In this document: piece by piece, positions 25,501 through 40,500 of the stretch
Position numbering within the stretch: position 1 is the stretch's first letter
Layout of the letters: every line of letters begins with the position of its first letter
DNA from: Gordoniibacillus chartarius
Lineage (GTDB): Bacteria > Bacillota > Bacilli > Paenibacillales > NBRC-103111
Reading direction: 5' to 3'
DNA length: 64,000 nt
Assembly: GCF_042432825.1 (NCBI RefSeq)
Contig: NZ_JBHLWN010000002.1
Coordinates: 12,444 to 76,443 of the forward strand
Translations under genes and position numbers: made by a program
The notes under the pieces: generated by a model
Databases searched by the model: none
What the model saw: only the letters and a program-made list of their open reading frames with translations
Told to the model about the DNA's origin: nothing

Positions 25501-28500
25501 ACGTTCCGTCGGGAGCTGCGGGTCGATCGGTACATAGGCGCCGCCGGCCTTCAAGATCGCATAAATGCCGACGATCATTTCCAGCGAACGCTCGGCCATC
25601 AGCGCGACCGGCTGGTCGGCTTCCACGCCCGCGCTGCGCAGCGAGCGGGCGAGCCGGTTTGCCAGCTCGTTCAGCTCCCGGTACGTCAGGCGGCTGTCCT
25701 CGTACTTGACGGCGACCTGCTCCGGCGTACGCTCCGCCTGCTCTTCGAACAGCTGGTGGATCGTCTTATCCCGCGGATAGTCCGCCGCAGTTGCGTTGAA
25801 CTGCATCGTTATTTGCTCGCGCTCTTCCGCTGACAGCAGCTCCAGCTCGCTGACGCGGATGTCCGGTTTGCTCGCGATCTGCCCCAACACTCGTATGAGG
25901 TGCCCTTTGATCCGCTCCATGATGCTCCGATCATACACGGATGCATTGTATTCCAGACGAATGCCGATCTCGTCGCCGGGAATGACGATCACATTCAAGT
26001 CGTAGTTCGTTTGCTCGACCATTTCCACGTCTGCGATCGCCAACCCCGCCGGTTCGCCGCTGCCGAGCTGTTCCATCCGCTGCTCCACCGGGTAGTTTTC
26101 GAACACCATAATATGGCTGATCAAATCTTGCTTTCGTTCGCTATGCGCCTGGATTTCATACAGCGGATACGTATCGTACGTTTGGGAAGCGAGTGCCTGC
26201 TCCTGCACCCGGCGCATCGCTGCCGCGAACGGTTCTTCCGCCTCGCAGCGCACGCGCACCGGAATCGTGTTAATGAACAAGCCGATCATCGTTTCGATGC
26301 CGGGAATTTCCGCCGGCCTTCCCGAAACGACGCTGCCGAACACGGCATCCTGCGTGCCGTTATACCGCTGCAGCACGATGCCCCAGGCCGTTTGCAGCAA
26401 GCTGTTGACCGTCACCTGCTCCCGCTTCGCCGTCTGATCGATCGCTTCGGTCAGCTCCCGGCCGAAGGAGAACACCAGCTTCTCAGGAGCGTATCCCGCC
26501 GTCTTATCCGCAGCTTTCGCCTGCGGCAGCGCCGTCTGATGCTCGTACTCGGCCAAGTAATCGCTCCAGTATGCCGACGCCGCTTCACGGTCCTGACGCT
26601 CCAGCCATTCGATGTATTGGCTATACGGATAAGCTTCGCCCAGCATCGGCTGCTGGTGCTTCACCATCGCAAAGTAAACGTCGAACACTTCTTTCGTGAC
26701 AAGGGACACGCACCAGCCGTCCATCAAAATATGATGGAAGCTCCACAGGAAGCGGTACGTCTCGTCGCCGGTACGCACGATCGATACGCGGATCAGCGCA
26801 TCTTCGGCGAGATCAAAGCCCCGCGCTTTGTCTTCCTGCTTCAAGGCATCGAGGTACGATTCGCGCCGTTCCTCTTCGATTCCGCGAATGTCTTCGTAAC
26901 GGTATCCCGGCCGCTTGCTGCGGAATACGACCTGCATCGGCTCTTCCTTCCAGCCGCTGTAGAAATTCGTCCGCAGCACGGCATGCCGCTGCGTTAACGC
27001 TTCAAGGCTTTTCCCGAACGCTTCCTCATCCAAGCTACCATGAACGGTAAACGTAGCCTGCTCAAAGTACACTCCCGATCCCGCATCCATCAAGCTGTGG
27101 AACAGCATCCCTTTTTGCATCGGCGTCAGCAAATATACGTTCTCGATCTCGCCGATGTGTGCGGTTTGCGCCTGGAGCCGGTCCAGCTCCTCGATGGTCA
27201 GGCCTTTATATAACACATCGCTCGGCGTCAGCTCCGGCCGTTCTTTGGCGATACAATGCGTGATCACGTCCCGCAGGCTCGCTCTGAACATGCCGGCCAG
27301 CCCTTCCATCGTTTCCTTCCGGTACATCTTGCCGCTGTAGACGAGCGTCAGCGACAATTCGCCGCCCGCGATCATGCCGTTCACATCGAGCGAATGTGTT
27401 CTTGGCATGCTCTCGCCGATAGTCTGACCACTCGAATACGGGGATATTTGCAAGGCGTTGTTTTGCAAATCCTGATCGAACTGTCCTAAATAGTTGAAGC
27501 TGATTTCCGGTGTATACGCATGCTCCCGGAATGCGCCGCCTTCCATATTCGAAGTCATATATTTCAGAATGCCGCAGCCGATCCCTTTGTTCGGAATTTG
27601 GCGCAAGCTTTCCTTCACACTCTTGATCCGCTGCGCGACCTCCTGCCCCGCCTTCATGTCCAATACGACAGGGTACTGGCTGGTAAACCATCCGACGGTA
27701 CGCGTGATGTCGATATCCGGGACGACGGACTCCCTGCCATGCCCTTCCAGCTCTACAGCGATTTGCTCCATGCCGGTCCATTCGTGAACCGCCATCCCGA
27801 GCGCCGTCAGCAGCAGGTCGTTCATATCCGTACCGTACGCCCGGTGCGCCTGTTTGAGCAGCCGCTCGGTCTCATCCCGCGTCCATCTTATCGTAACGGT
27901 TTCGCTGTCTCCCATCACCGCGCGCTCCTGTGCGAAATCGCGTGTCAGCGGCTTGGATCCGGCTTGCGCGATCCGCTCCCAGTAAGCGCGTTCACTCTCC
28001 ATGGCCGTGCTGCCGGCATAGGCGGCAAGCCGCTCCGCCCACATGCGGAACGAATCCGTTTTATCCGGAAGACGAATGACCTGGCCGCGCACCGCCTGCT
28101 CATAGCCCGACGCCAAGTCCTCGAACAAGATTCGCCACGATACCCCGTCCACCGCCAAATGATGGACGACGATCAGCAGATGATCTCCGTCTGCGCAGCG
28201 GAACAGTCCGAGCTTCAGCAAAGGCCCTGTCTGCAGGTGGATGCCGCGCTGCAGCCTGCTCACGTTGTCAGCGATATCCCGGGAGCAGCCGGCCTTCTCG
28301 CGGAAATCCATCACATCGAGACTGTAGAGCTCACCTTCCGAAATGCCCCGGTTATACGCCGCATACCCGCTTTCGGTCCTGCGGAATACGAGGCGAAGCG
28401 CATCATGGTGCTCGGCGAGCTTCCGCACGGCTTGACGAAGCGCCGTTTCCTCGAAGCCTTCCTCCCTGTACAGCATAACCGCCTGATTAAAATGGTGCGG

Positions 28501-31500
28501 TTCATCGTACGCCAGTCCGAAGAACCAGCGCTGAATCGGCGTCAGGGGCATCTCTCCTTGCACTTCCCCTTGGTCCGCACGCCTGCCTGACGGCTGGACA
28601 TAGGGGTTTAGTTCCGCCACAGTCGGATATTTGAACAAGTTCTTGATCTCCAGCTTGTAACCAGCCTGATGCAGTCTGGCCGACACTTGAATCGCTTTGA
28701 TCGAGTCGCCGCCAAGCTCGAAGAAATTGTCGAGCACGCCGATCGGACGCCCGGTTCCGAGTACTTTCTGCCATACTTCAATGATCGTCCGCTCCACCGG
28801 AGACCGTGGCGCAACGTATTCCGCTCCGGTTTGCACGCTTTCGTCCGGAGCCGGCAGCGCCTTGCGGTCGATCTTGCCGTTCGGAGTCAGCGGCATCCGC
28901 TCCAGCTGTACGAAGAACGACGGAATCATGTACGCAGGCAGCTCCTGCGCCAGCGCGCTTCGCAGCTCGCCCACGGCAAGCGGCTTATCCGCTACAAAAT
29001 ACGCACACAGCTGTTTTTGGCCATCGCCGCTTTCCCGTACGGTCACTACCGCTTCTTGAACGGACGCCGCTTTCAGAAGGTGCGCTTCGACTTCGCCGAG
29101 CTCGATCCGGAAGCCGCGGATTTTCACCTGATCGTCTATTCTGCCCAAATATTCGATGCTGCCGTCCGGCAGCCATCTGGCCAGATCGCCAGTCCGGTAC
29201 ATCCGCTCGCCCGGCGCAAACGGGCTCGCCGTGAACTTCTCCGCGGTCAGCTCCGGCATATTCAAGTATCCTCTTGCGAGACCGGCGCCGGCGAGGCACA
29301 GCTCGCCCGGTACGCCGACCGGCTGCAGCTGATTGTGAGCACCCACGATATAGACCCGGTTGTTGGCGATGGGCTTGCCGATCGAAAGCGGCTGATCCGC
29401 ATGATCGATCCGCAGCGATGTCGAGACGACGCTGTTTTCGGTCGGGCCGTATTCGTTGCAGATTTCAACAGCCGGATGCATCGCTTTCAGCTTCTGTACG
29501 AGCAAGGAGGTGAGCTTTTCCCCGCCGACGACGACATTTTTCAGCGACCGCACATCATGACTGTTCATATGCTCGAGCAGCGTCATCAAGAAGCTTGGCG
29601 AGCTCTGCAGATGGGTAATGCCACTTTCGGCTATAGCATGGCGGATCGCGGAAGGCTCCTTGCTGTCCTCGTCGCTCAAGAGATATACCGTTGCCCCCGA
29701 TACGAGCGGTCCGAACAGATGCGTCAAGAACGGATCGAACACAAACGGTGTCAGCATCAGCGCACGATCGTTCCGGGTGAAGCGGTATGCATCGGCTTTC
29801 CAGCCAATCGTGTTGGCGATGCTGCGATGCTCGATCATCACGCCTTTCGGCCTGCCTGTCGTTCCCGACGTATAGATGACATAGGCCAAGTCGTTCGGCC
29901 CGGCTTCAAGCCCCAGATTCGAGCCGTCCCTATCATAAGCCGCCGGATCGCCCAGCTCGACGATGCTGCCCGCAAAGCTGACGCGATCCTGCAAGCCGGC
30001 CTGCAGAAGCAGCAGCTGTGCGCCCGAATCGTCCAGCATGAAGCGGATGCGCTCCTGCGGATATTCCGGGTCGATCGGCACGTAAGCTCCGCCTGCCTTC
30101 ATAATCGCGAGCAGGCCGACGATCATCTCCAGCGAGCGCTCCGCCATGATGCCCACGATCCGCTCCGCCTGTACGCCTTGCCCGCGCAGCGTGCGCGCCA
30201 GCCGGTTCGCCTGCTCGTTCAGCTCGCGGTAAGTCAAACTGCGTTCTGCGAAGATGACCGCCGCCTGCTCCGGCGTGCGTTCCGCCTGCTCCTCGAACAG
30301 CCGATGGATCGTCTTGCCACGGGGATATGCCGCGTAAGTATCGTTAAACTGCTCCATAAGTTGAAGTTTTTCTTGATCCGAAACGATCTCGATGGATGAA
30401 AGCTTCGCTTCCATATTTAGCGTTACAGCATCGATCAGCCTAAGGAAATGCATCGCCATCCGCTCAACTGTTTCCCGCTTATAGAGGGCCGTCGCGTATT
30501 CGATGCTGCAAATGAGCTTGTCCGCTTCCTCAAACAAGTTGAACGTCAGGTCAAACTTCGCCATCCGATGCTCGCCGGCGTTCGGCGTAAACGTCAAACC
30601 CTCGATACTCAGCTCTTTGACCCCGCCGCTCTGCAACACAAACATCGTGTCAAACAGCGGGTTGCGGCTCATATCCCGGTTCAGATCCAGCCGGTCAACC
30701 AAGTCCTCGAACGGATATTCCTGATTTTCGTACGCTTTGAGCGCCAGCTCCTTGATTTCCAGCACGTGGTCGCGGAACGTCTTCTCGCCCTCGGGGCAGC
30801 TGCGGATCGCCAAGGTGCCGACGAACATGCCGATCATCGGTTCGAGGTCCGCATGCGTCCGTCCCGCGATCGGGGTGCCGACAACGATGTCTTCCTGTCC
30901 CGTGTATTTGTGCAGCAGCGCCGTATAAGCTGCCAGCAAAACCATGTACAAGGTCGTGCCGGTCTGCGAAGCGAGCTGCCGCAGCCGTTCCAGTCTTGTC
31001 CGATCGACGGCGGCTTCGAACGTATCGCCCCGGAAGGTGCGCACGGCCGGTCTCGAGTAATCGGTCGGCATGTCCAATACCGGAATGTCCCCGCCGAACA
31101 CATCCAGCCAGTACGCTTCCTGACGGCTCATTCGCGGGCTGTGCAGCTCCTTCTGCTGCCACGCCGCATAATCCTTGTATTGAACTCTCAGCGGGGAGAG
31201 CTCTTCTCCGTTGTATAGCTGTACAAATTCTTTCATGAATATGTTCATCGATGCGCCGTCGGAGATGATATGGTGCATATCGAACAGAAGCAGATGCCGC
31301 TCCTGTTCCAAACGGATCAGCCCTGCGCGCAGGAGTGGCGGCCTTTGCAGATCGAAGGGGCGCACAAAGTCCCGCATCATGCTGCGGATATGCTCCTCTA
31401 CCGTCTCTGATCGTTCTACAGTCCAATATTCCACGGCAAAATCGACTTCCTGCTGCACCCGCTGCACCGGTTCCCCGTTCGCCAGCTCAAAGCCGGTCCG

Positions 31501-34500
31501 CAGCGTCTCGTGGCGTGCGATGAGCTTTCGGAACGCAGCCGCAAGCCGGTCCCGGTCGAGCGGGCCTTCAACCTGCATGGCACCGGGCATGTTGTAGCTG
31601 AGCTCCGCGCCTTCGAGCTGGTTCAATATATACAGCCGCTTTTGGGCGGATGACACCGGGTAGCTTGCACGTTCTTCTGTGACCGGAATGGCGGCGTACG
31701 CCGTTTGCTTCATACCGGATATGACCTCCGACAGCTGCTCGACGGTCGGTGCCCGGAACACTTCCCGCAGCGGCACATGGATGTCCAGTTGTTTGTGTAT
31801 TTTGGCTATAAGTGTAGTTGCCCGCAAGGAGTGCCCGCCAAGGTCAAAGAAGTTGTCCTTCACCCCGATGCCCGGAAGCCCGAGCACCTCCTGCCATAGC
31901 TGCACGAGCTCCGCTTCAAGCGGTGTCCGTGGCGCGACGTATGCCGTACCTGTCTGCACGCTTCCTTCCGGTGCCGGCAGTGCCTTGCGGTCGATCTTGC
32001 CGTTCGGAGTCAGCGGCATCCGCTCCAGCTGTACGAAGTACGACGGAATCATGTACGCAGGCAGCTCCTGCGCCAGCGCGCTTCGCAGCTCGCCCACGGC
32101 GAGCGGCTTATCCGCTACAAAATACGCACACAGCTGCTTTTGGCCTTCGTCACTTTCCCGTACGGTCACTACCGCTTCTTGAACGGAAGCCGTTCTCAGA
32201 AGCTGCGCTTCGACTTCGCCGAGCTCGATCCGGAAGCCGCGGATTTTCACCTGATCGTCGATTCTGCCCAAATATTCGATGCTGCCGTCCGGCAGCCATC
32301 TGGCCAGATCGCCCGTCCGGTACATCCGCTCGCCCGGCGCAAACGGGCTCGCCGTGAACTTCTCCGCGGTCAGCTCCGGCATATTCAAGTACCCTCTTGC
32401 AAGACCTGCGCCGGCAAGGCACAGCTCGCCCGGTACGCCGACCGGCTGCAGCTGATTGTTACCGCCCACGATATAGACACGATTGTTCGCAATCGGTTTA
32501 CCGATGGAAAGCGGCTGATCCGCATGATCGATCCGCAGCGAAGTGGAGACGACGCTGTTTTCGGTCGGGCCGTATTCGTTGCAAATCTCAACAGCCGGAT
32601 GCATCGTTTTCAGCTTCTGAACGAGCGCCGAGGATAACTTTTCCCCGCCGACGACGACATTTTTCAGCGATTGCACATCATGAGTGTCCATATGCTCGAG
32701 CAGCGTCATCAGGAAGCTCGGAGAGCTTTGCAGATGCGTGATGCCGCTATCGGCCAACGCCTTGCGGATCGCGGGCGCATCCTTGCTCTCCTCATCGTTC
32801 AGGAGATGGACCGCCGCCCCCGATACGAGCGGACCGAACAGATGCGTAAGGAACGGATCGAACACGAACGGTGTCAGCATCAGCGCGCGATCGTCGTGTG
32901 AGTAGCGGTATGCATCGGCCTTCCACGTTATCGTGTTGGCGATGCTGCGATGCTCGATCATCACGCCTTTCGGCCTGCCAGTCGTTCCCGATGTGTAGAT
33001 GACATAGGCCAAGTCGTTCGGCCCGGCTTCAAGCTCCAAATTCGAGCCGTCGCTATCATAAGCCGCCGGATCGTCCAGCTCGATGATACTCCCCGCGAAG
33101 CTGACGCGTTCCCGCAAGCCGCCCTGCAGGAGCAGCAGCTCTGCGCCCGAATCGTCCAGCATATAGCGGATGCGCTCCTGCGGATATTCCGGATCGATCG
33201 GCACGTAAGCTCCGCCTGCTTTCATAATCGCGAGCAGGCCGACGATCATCTCCAGCGAGCGCTCCGCCATGATGCCCGCAATGCGCTCGGCACGTACGCC
33301 TTCCGCGCGCAGCGTGCGCGCCAGCCGGTTCGCCCGCTCGTTCAGCTCGCGGTAGGTCAGCCCGCGCCCAGCGAAGACGACCGCCGTCTGCTCCGGCGTG
33401 CGCTCCGCCTGTTCCTCGAACAGCTGATAAATCGTCTTGTCACGGGAAAATTCCGCGTAAGTATCGTTAAACTGCTCCAAAATCTGCAGCCGCTCATCAG
33501 CGGTCACCATATTTAAGGACGAAAGTGTGCTTTGCGGATCGTTGACGATCGCATCGATCAACCGCAGCAAGTGGCTCGCCATCCGCCTGACGGTTTCCGG
33601 CTTGAACAATGAAGCTGCATATTCGAGCTGGCACACAATTTGTTCCGCTTGCTCCTCAGCGCTGAGAGTCAGATCGTACTTCGACACGTGAAATTCCCCG
33701 GTGCTTCTTCGCCCCAGCTTCAAGCCTTCAATCGCCAGCTCCCCTTGCTCCGCATTCTGCAGCACGAACATCGTGTCGAACAGCGGATTACGGCTTAAAT
33801 CCCGCTTCAGATCGAGCTTCTCGACCAGTTCTTCGAACGGATAGTCTTGATTCTCGAACGCCTGTAAAGCACGCTGCTGAACCTCCTGCAAATAATCCAG
33901 GAACGACTTCTCCGCAGCCGGATAGCTGCGAATCGCCAGCGTATTCACGAACATGCCGATGATGCCGCTCAGGTCGGCATGCGGTCTGCCCGCGATCGGA
34001 CTGCCGACGATAATATCTTCCTGACCCGTATATTTGTGCAGCAGCGTTGTGTACACAGAAAGCAAAACCATATACAAGGTCGAACCGGTTTGCGCAGCGA
34101 GCCGCCGCAGCGCCGCAGACCTCGCTTCGTCGATGACAAATTCCAAGCGGTTCCCCCGGTAGCTCCATACCGCCGGTCTCGCGTAATCGGTCGGCATATC
34201 CAGAGCCGGAATGTCTCCGCGATACTGCCCAAGCCAGTAAGCCTCCTGCCGCATCAAGCGCTCGCTGTGCGCTTCCGTCTGCTGCCAAGCCGCATAATCC
34301 TTGTACTGGATCCGAAGCGGTGCTAGTGATTCTCCCTTGTACAGCCGGACGAATTCCTCGATAAGAATGCCTATGGAGGCGCCGTCAGACACGATATGAT
34401 GCATGTCGAACAGCAGCAGATGGCGTTCCCGCTCAAGCCGAATCAGCCCTACCCGGAGGAGAGGCGGCATCCGCAAGTCGAACTCGCGTACGAATCCGCG

Positions 34501-37500
34501 AACGGCGGCGTCGACTTCTTCTTCCGCTGCCTGCATCACTTCTACAGCAAAATCCACATCCCGGTGAATCCGCTGCACCGGCTCCCCGTTCTCGAGCGCA
34601 AAGCTGGTGCGCAGCGATTCGTGTCGCTCGATCAGCCGGCGGAACGCCCCTTCCAGACGACCCGGGTCAAGCGGACCTTCGATCGTCATGACGCCCGGCA
34701 TGTTATAGCTGAGCTCCGCTCCGTCGAAGCCTTCGAGCTGATTCAAAATAAATAACCGCTTCTGTGCAGAGGAGACCGGGTAGTAGCTTCTATCTTCTGT
34801 GACCGGAATGGCTGCGTAAGCGGAAGCCTCCATTCCCGAGATTTCGCCCGCGAGCTGTTCAATCGTCGGCAATTGAAAAATCGTCTTCAGCGGCACGTTC
34901 CGGTTCAGTTCTTTATGAATTTGAGCCACAAGGGCTGTAGCCCGCAGCGAATGGCCGCCCAGGTCAAAGAAATTGTCCTTCACGCCGATCGTCTGCACGC
35001 CGAGCACTTCCTGCCAGATGCGGACCAGCAGCGTTTCCACAGGCGTACGGGGCGCCACGTAGTCCGCGCCTGTTTGAACGCCGCCTTGAGGTGCGGGCAG
35101 TGCCTTGCGGTCCACCTTGCCGTTCGAAGTAAGCGGCATGCGCTCCAGCTGCACGAAGTAGGACGGGATCATGTAGGCTGGCATCTCCTGTGACAGCGCA
35201 CTGCGCAGCTCATTTACGGTAAGCGGCTTGTCCGCCACGAAATAGGCGACGAGCTGCTTGTGCCCGGCCTCGTCGTCGCGGGCGACGACGACCGCTTCTT
35301 GGACGGACGCCGCCTTCGCCAGCTGCGCCTCGACCTCGCCCAGCTCGATCCGGTAGCCGCGGATTTTCACCTGGTGGTCGATCCGGCCCAAATATTCCAT
35401 GCTGCCGTCCGGCAGCCATCTTGCAAGGTCCCCTGCCCTGTACAGCCGCTCGCCGGGTACGAACGGATGATCCACAAACTTCTCTGCGGTCAAATCGGGA
35501 CGGTTCAAATAGCCTCTCGCCAGTCCGTCGCCCGCTACATACAACTCGCCCGCCACGCCGACAGGCACAGGTCGCCGATGTTCGTCCAAAATGTACGTTC
35601 GCAGTGTCGGGATCGGTTTTCCGATATTGCTCTTGGCCTGCTCGATCTCAACTGACGTAATTTCTTTGTACGTGACATGAACCGTCGTTTCCGTGATCCC
35701 GTACATATTGATCAATTGGACATCCGGATAAGCCGCCTTCCAGTCCTTCAACAAATACGGGCTTAACGCCTCGCCGCCGAAAATGACCTTCCGCAAGCTC
35801 AACCGGCCAGCTTCACCTTTGGACAACGCTTCCTGCAGCAGCTGGTAGAAATATGTTGGCGTCTGATTCAATATCGTCACCCGGCGCTCATGCAGCAGCT
35901 GCAGGAACTGCTTCGGACTTTTCGCCGTTAGCGACGGGACGATGACGAGCTTGCCTCCGTACAGCAGCGCGCCGTACATTTCCCATACCGAGAAATCGAA
36001 GCAGAACGAATGAAACAGTGTCCACGTATCGGAAGCATCGAAATCGAACAAGCTTTTGCTATTGAACAGCAGCCGGACGACGTTTTTATGCTCGATCAGC
36101 GTGCCTTTCGGCTTACCGGTCGTTCCCGACGTATAGATTACATAAGCCAGATGGTGCGGTCCGCTCGCCGGGACGAGATTCAAAGCAGCTTCCCCGCTGT
36201 ACGAAGCCTCGTTGTCCAGCTCGATCACTGTACCGGCAAACGTTACGCTGTCCCGCAAATGTCCTTGCACCAGCAGCAGCTGCGCCCCCGAATCGTCCAG
36301 CATGAAACGGATGCGTTCCTGCGGATATTCCGGGTCGACCGGCACATAAGCGCCGCCCGCTTTCAAGATCGCGAGAATGCCGACGACCATCTCGATCGAA
36401 CGCTCCGCCATAATCCCGACAAGCTGATCGGACTGCACGCCCTCCGCACGCAACGTGCTCGCCAGCCGGTTCGCCCGCTCGTTCAGCTCCCGGTAAGTCA
36501 ACACGCGACCTTCATACTCGACGGCCGCATGATCCGGCGTGCGCTCCGCCTGCTCCTCGAACAGCTGATGGATCGTCTTTTCCCGTGGATAATCCGCATC
36601 CGTATCGTTAAATTGCTCCAAAATCTCCCGCATTTCTTGAGGTGTCACGATATCCGCAGACGATAGCGTCATCTGCGGGCTTTCCGCCATCGCATCGATC
36701 AATCGGAGCAAATGATTCGCCATCCGTTTCATCGTTTCCGGCGTATACAGCGATGTCGCATATTCGAAATGGCAGGCGATCCGTTCCGCTTCCTCCGAAG
36801 CATGAAAGGTTAGGTCGAACTTCGCAATGTGATGCTTGACAGGATACGGCTTAAACCGCAGCCCGTCGATGGCCAGCTCCCCCTGCTCCGCATTTTGCAG
36901 CACGAACACTGTGTCAAACAGCGGATGGCGGCTTACATCCCGTTTCAGATCGAGCTTCTCGACCAGCTCCTCAAATGGATAATCCTGGTTCTCATATGCC
37001 TTCAATGCGCTGTCTTTGATCTCCAGCAGATGATCCTGGAACGTCTTTCCTCCTGCCGGAAAGCTTCGGATCGCCAGCGTATTGACGAACATGCCGATGA
37101 TGCCGTCGAGGTCGGCATGGGGCCTGCCGGCAATCGGGCTGCCGACGATGATGTCCTCCTGGCCGGAGTACTTATGCAGAAGAGTCGTAAATGCAGCAAG
37201 CAGCACCATGTATAAGGTGGAGCCGGTCTGCGCAGCGAGCTGCCGCAGCGAATCCGTTCTCGGACGGTCAATGACAAATTCCAAGCGGTCTCCCCGGTAG
37301 CTGCGTACCGCCGGTCTCGGATAATCCGCCGGCATATCCAGTACCGGAATGCTTCCGCGATATTGCTCAAGCCAGTAAGCTTCCTGCGTCTTTACTCTTT
37401 CGCTTTGCGCTTCCGCTTGCTGCCATGCCGCATAATCCTTGTACTGAATCCGCAGCGGCGATAGCGTTTCTCCTCCATACAAGCGGACGAATTCCTCGAT

Positions 37501-40500
37501 CAGTATGCCGATGGAGGCGCCGTCGGAAACGATATGATGCATGTCGAACAGCAGCATATGACGTTCCCGTTCCAGCTCGATCAGACCTACCCGCAGAAGC
37601 GGCGGCTTCCGCAGATCGAACTCGCGCACGAACCCGCTTATGATGGCGTCGGCGTCTTCTCCCGCAGCTTTCACCAATTCCACGGCAAAATCTACATCCT
37701 GATATACCCGCTGCACCGGCTCTCCGTTCTCCAGCTCAAAGCCGGTACGCAGCGACTCATGGCGCTCGATCAGAGATCGGAATGCTTCCTCCAGACGCTT
37801 TACGTTCAGAGGGCCTTCGACCGTCATGACACCCGGCATGTTGTAACTGAGCTCCGCACCTTCAAAGCCTTCGAGCTGATTCAGGATAAACAACCGCTTT
37901 TGTGCGGAAGAGACCGGATAATAGCTTCGTTCTTCGCTGACCGGAATGGCAGCGTACACCGAAGAGTCCATGCTCAGGATCGTTTCCGCGAGCTGTTCGA
38001 TCGTAGGCGATTGAAATACCGTCTTTAGCGGAATGCTGCGGTTCATCTCTTTATGAATATGGGCCACAAGAGCCGTTGCCCGCAGCGAATGGCCGCCGAG
38101 ATCAAAGAAATTGTCCTTCACGCCGACCTTCGGAACGGCGAGCACCTCTTGCCATATACGCGCCAGCTGCACTTCGAGCGGCGTGCGGGGCGCCACGAAT
38201 TCGGCTTCCGTCACCATACCGCCTTCCGGCGCCGGCAGCGCCCTGCGATCCACTTTACCGTTCGGTGTCAGCGGCAATTGCTCCAGCTGCACGAAGTGCG
38301 TTGGAATCATATAAGCCGGCAGCTCTTGCGCCAGCTCGCTGCGAAGATCGCTTACGGCAAGAGGCTTATCCGCAACGAAATACGCGACGAGGTGCTTCTG
38401 TCCGGCCTCGTCCTCGCGGGCGATCACGACCGCTTCCCGCACATCGGCCGTCTTCGCCAGCAGCGCTTCGATTTCCCCTAACTCGATCCGGAAGCCGCGG
38501 ATTTTGACCTGCTGGTCGATCCGGCCGATATATTCGATACTGCCGTCCGGCAGCCATCTGGCAAGATCTCCCGTCCGGTACATCCGCTCGCCCGGTGCGA
38601 AAGGGTTCGCTGCAAACTTGTCCGCGGTCAGCTCGGGGCGGTTCAAATATCCCCTTGCCAGCCCGTCGCCCGCTACGCACAGCTCACCCGCCACCCCGAC
38701 GGGCTGCAGCTGATTGCCGGCACCGACAATATACACAGACGTGTTGCTGATCGGTCTTCCTATCGGCACGTTCACGGCATGCTCTTCAATTTTGTTAATG
38801 CCGTAAAATGTTGCGAACACTGTGCTTTCCGTCGGGCCGTACACATGGATGAGCTTATTGGGTCCCAATTCATGTAACGCTCTTCTTGCATGTGAGACGG
38901 AAATTCGCTCGCCTCCGAACAGCACCTTTCGAACATGCCGTAAGCAGTCGATATTCAGATCCACAAGAACGTTGAACAGCGCGGTCGTAATAAACATGAC
39001 CGAAATATGTTCCCGAGCGATTAACGCCGCCAATCCTCCCATGTCGAGTAAAGTTTGCTTGGAGCATAGTACGAGCCGGGCTCCGTTCAGCAGTGCGCCG
39101 AAGATGTCGAACGTCGATCCGTCGAAGGCATAGCTCGACAATTGCAGCACTTGATCCTGCCCGGTTATGTCAATATAGTTCGTGACTCGCACGACTCGCA
39201 CGATATTCCGGTGCGTCGTCAAATTGCCCTTGGGCCTGCCCGTTGTCCCCGACGTATACATCACATAAGCCAAGCTGTCCGGCCCGCCCGCCGGCTCCAG
39301 ATTGGAGCCGTCTTCATCATAAGCCGCCGCATCGTCCAGCTCCACGATTTTGCCGGAGTAACTTTCGACGGATACGCGGTTCCGCAATCCGCTTTGCAGC
39401 ACCAGCAAGCTTGTCCCGGAATCGTCCAGCATGTAACGGATGCGCTCCTGCGGATATTCCGGGTCGATCGGCACATAGGCTCCGCCGGCTTTCAATATCG
39501 CGAAAACTCCGACGACCATCTCCATGGAACGTTCGGCCATAAGCCCGATTGGCTGATCGGTCTGCACGCCTTGCGCGCGCAGCGTGCGAGCGAGCCGGTT
39601 CGCCCGTTCGTTCAGCTCCTCGTACGTCATTCGGCTCCCCTCGAAGACGAGCGCCGTCTGCTCCGGCGTTTGCAACGCCTGTGCTTCAAACAGCTCAGCG
39701 ATCGTCTTCTCGCGCGGATAATCCGATGCGGTTTCGTTAAACACCGTCAATATTTGCCGTTTTTCTTCTTCACTGATCAGCGACACTTCGGATATCGAAT
39801 CCGACGGTCGGGAAACGATATGCCCGGCAACCGCGAGCAGACGCTGGATCATGGCGTTTACTTCATATTCCTCGAAAACCTCCGTCCGGTAATCGACAAT
39901 GAGCTCGATATGCTGTTCGTCCAACATCTCTTTCACATGAATAGCAAAATCATTCACTTCATGACCGCAGAAATGGTTACTCGTCTGGTAGGAGATGTTG
40001 TCAACATGCAGCCAGCTCATCGGCTGATATTCGATCGCAATGCCGAACAGACGCTGAATGTCCTGCCCCTTGTGCATGTCCCTCAAATCTTGGATCAATT
40101 GATTATACGGGTACTTTTGATGCCGCAGAATCGCGCTTTGTTCCTTGGCCGTGAGCCGCAAGAACGAGATCAAATCCTGCTCCGGCTCCACAGTGAGCCT
40201 CGTCGCCACCGTACTGGCGAACATCCCGATCATATCTTTTTCTTTTTTCGTTGTGCGGTTGGCGTAGACGGTTCCGACCGTCAATTCGCGTTCATTCGTT
40301 ACTTTATACAAATAAATGTACAAGCAGCCCAAGAAGAAGGTAAACACGCCGAGCTTGTTCGCTTCGCAAAACCGCTGTACATTTCGGTAAAGCGCATCGT
40401 CCATCGTCACGCTGATGCGCTTGGCAGCCGTGCTTACCGATAACGGATTGTATGGCTTAAGTCCTGTCAATTCGGGCAAATCCCGAAATTTGTCCAGCCA

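Noticed and set aside
2379..39067. Minus-strand open frames inside the NRPS genes in other frames
   Set aside because: They overlap the giant genes in a different frame with unnatural composition; the NRPS frames contain all expected domain motifs.
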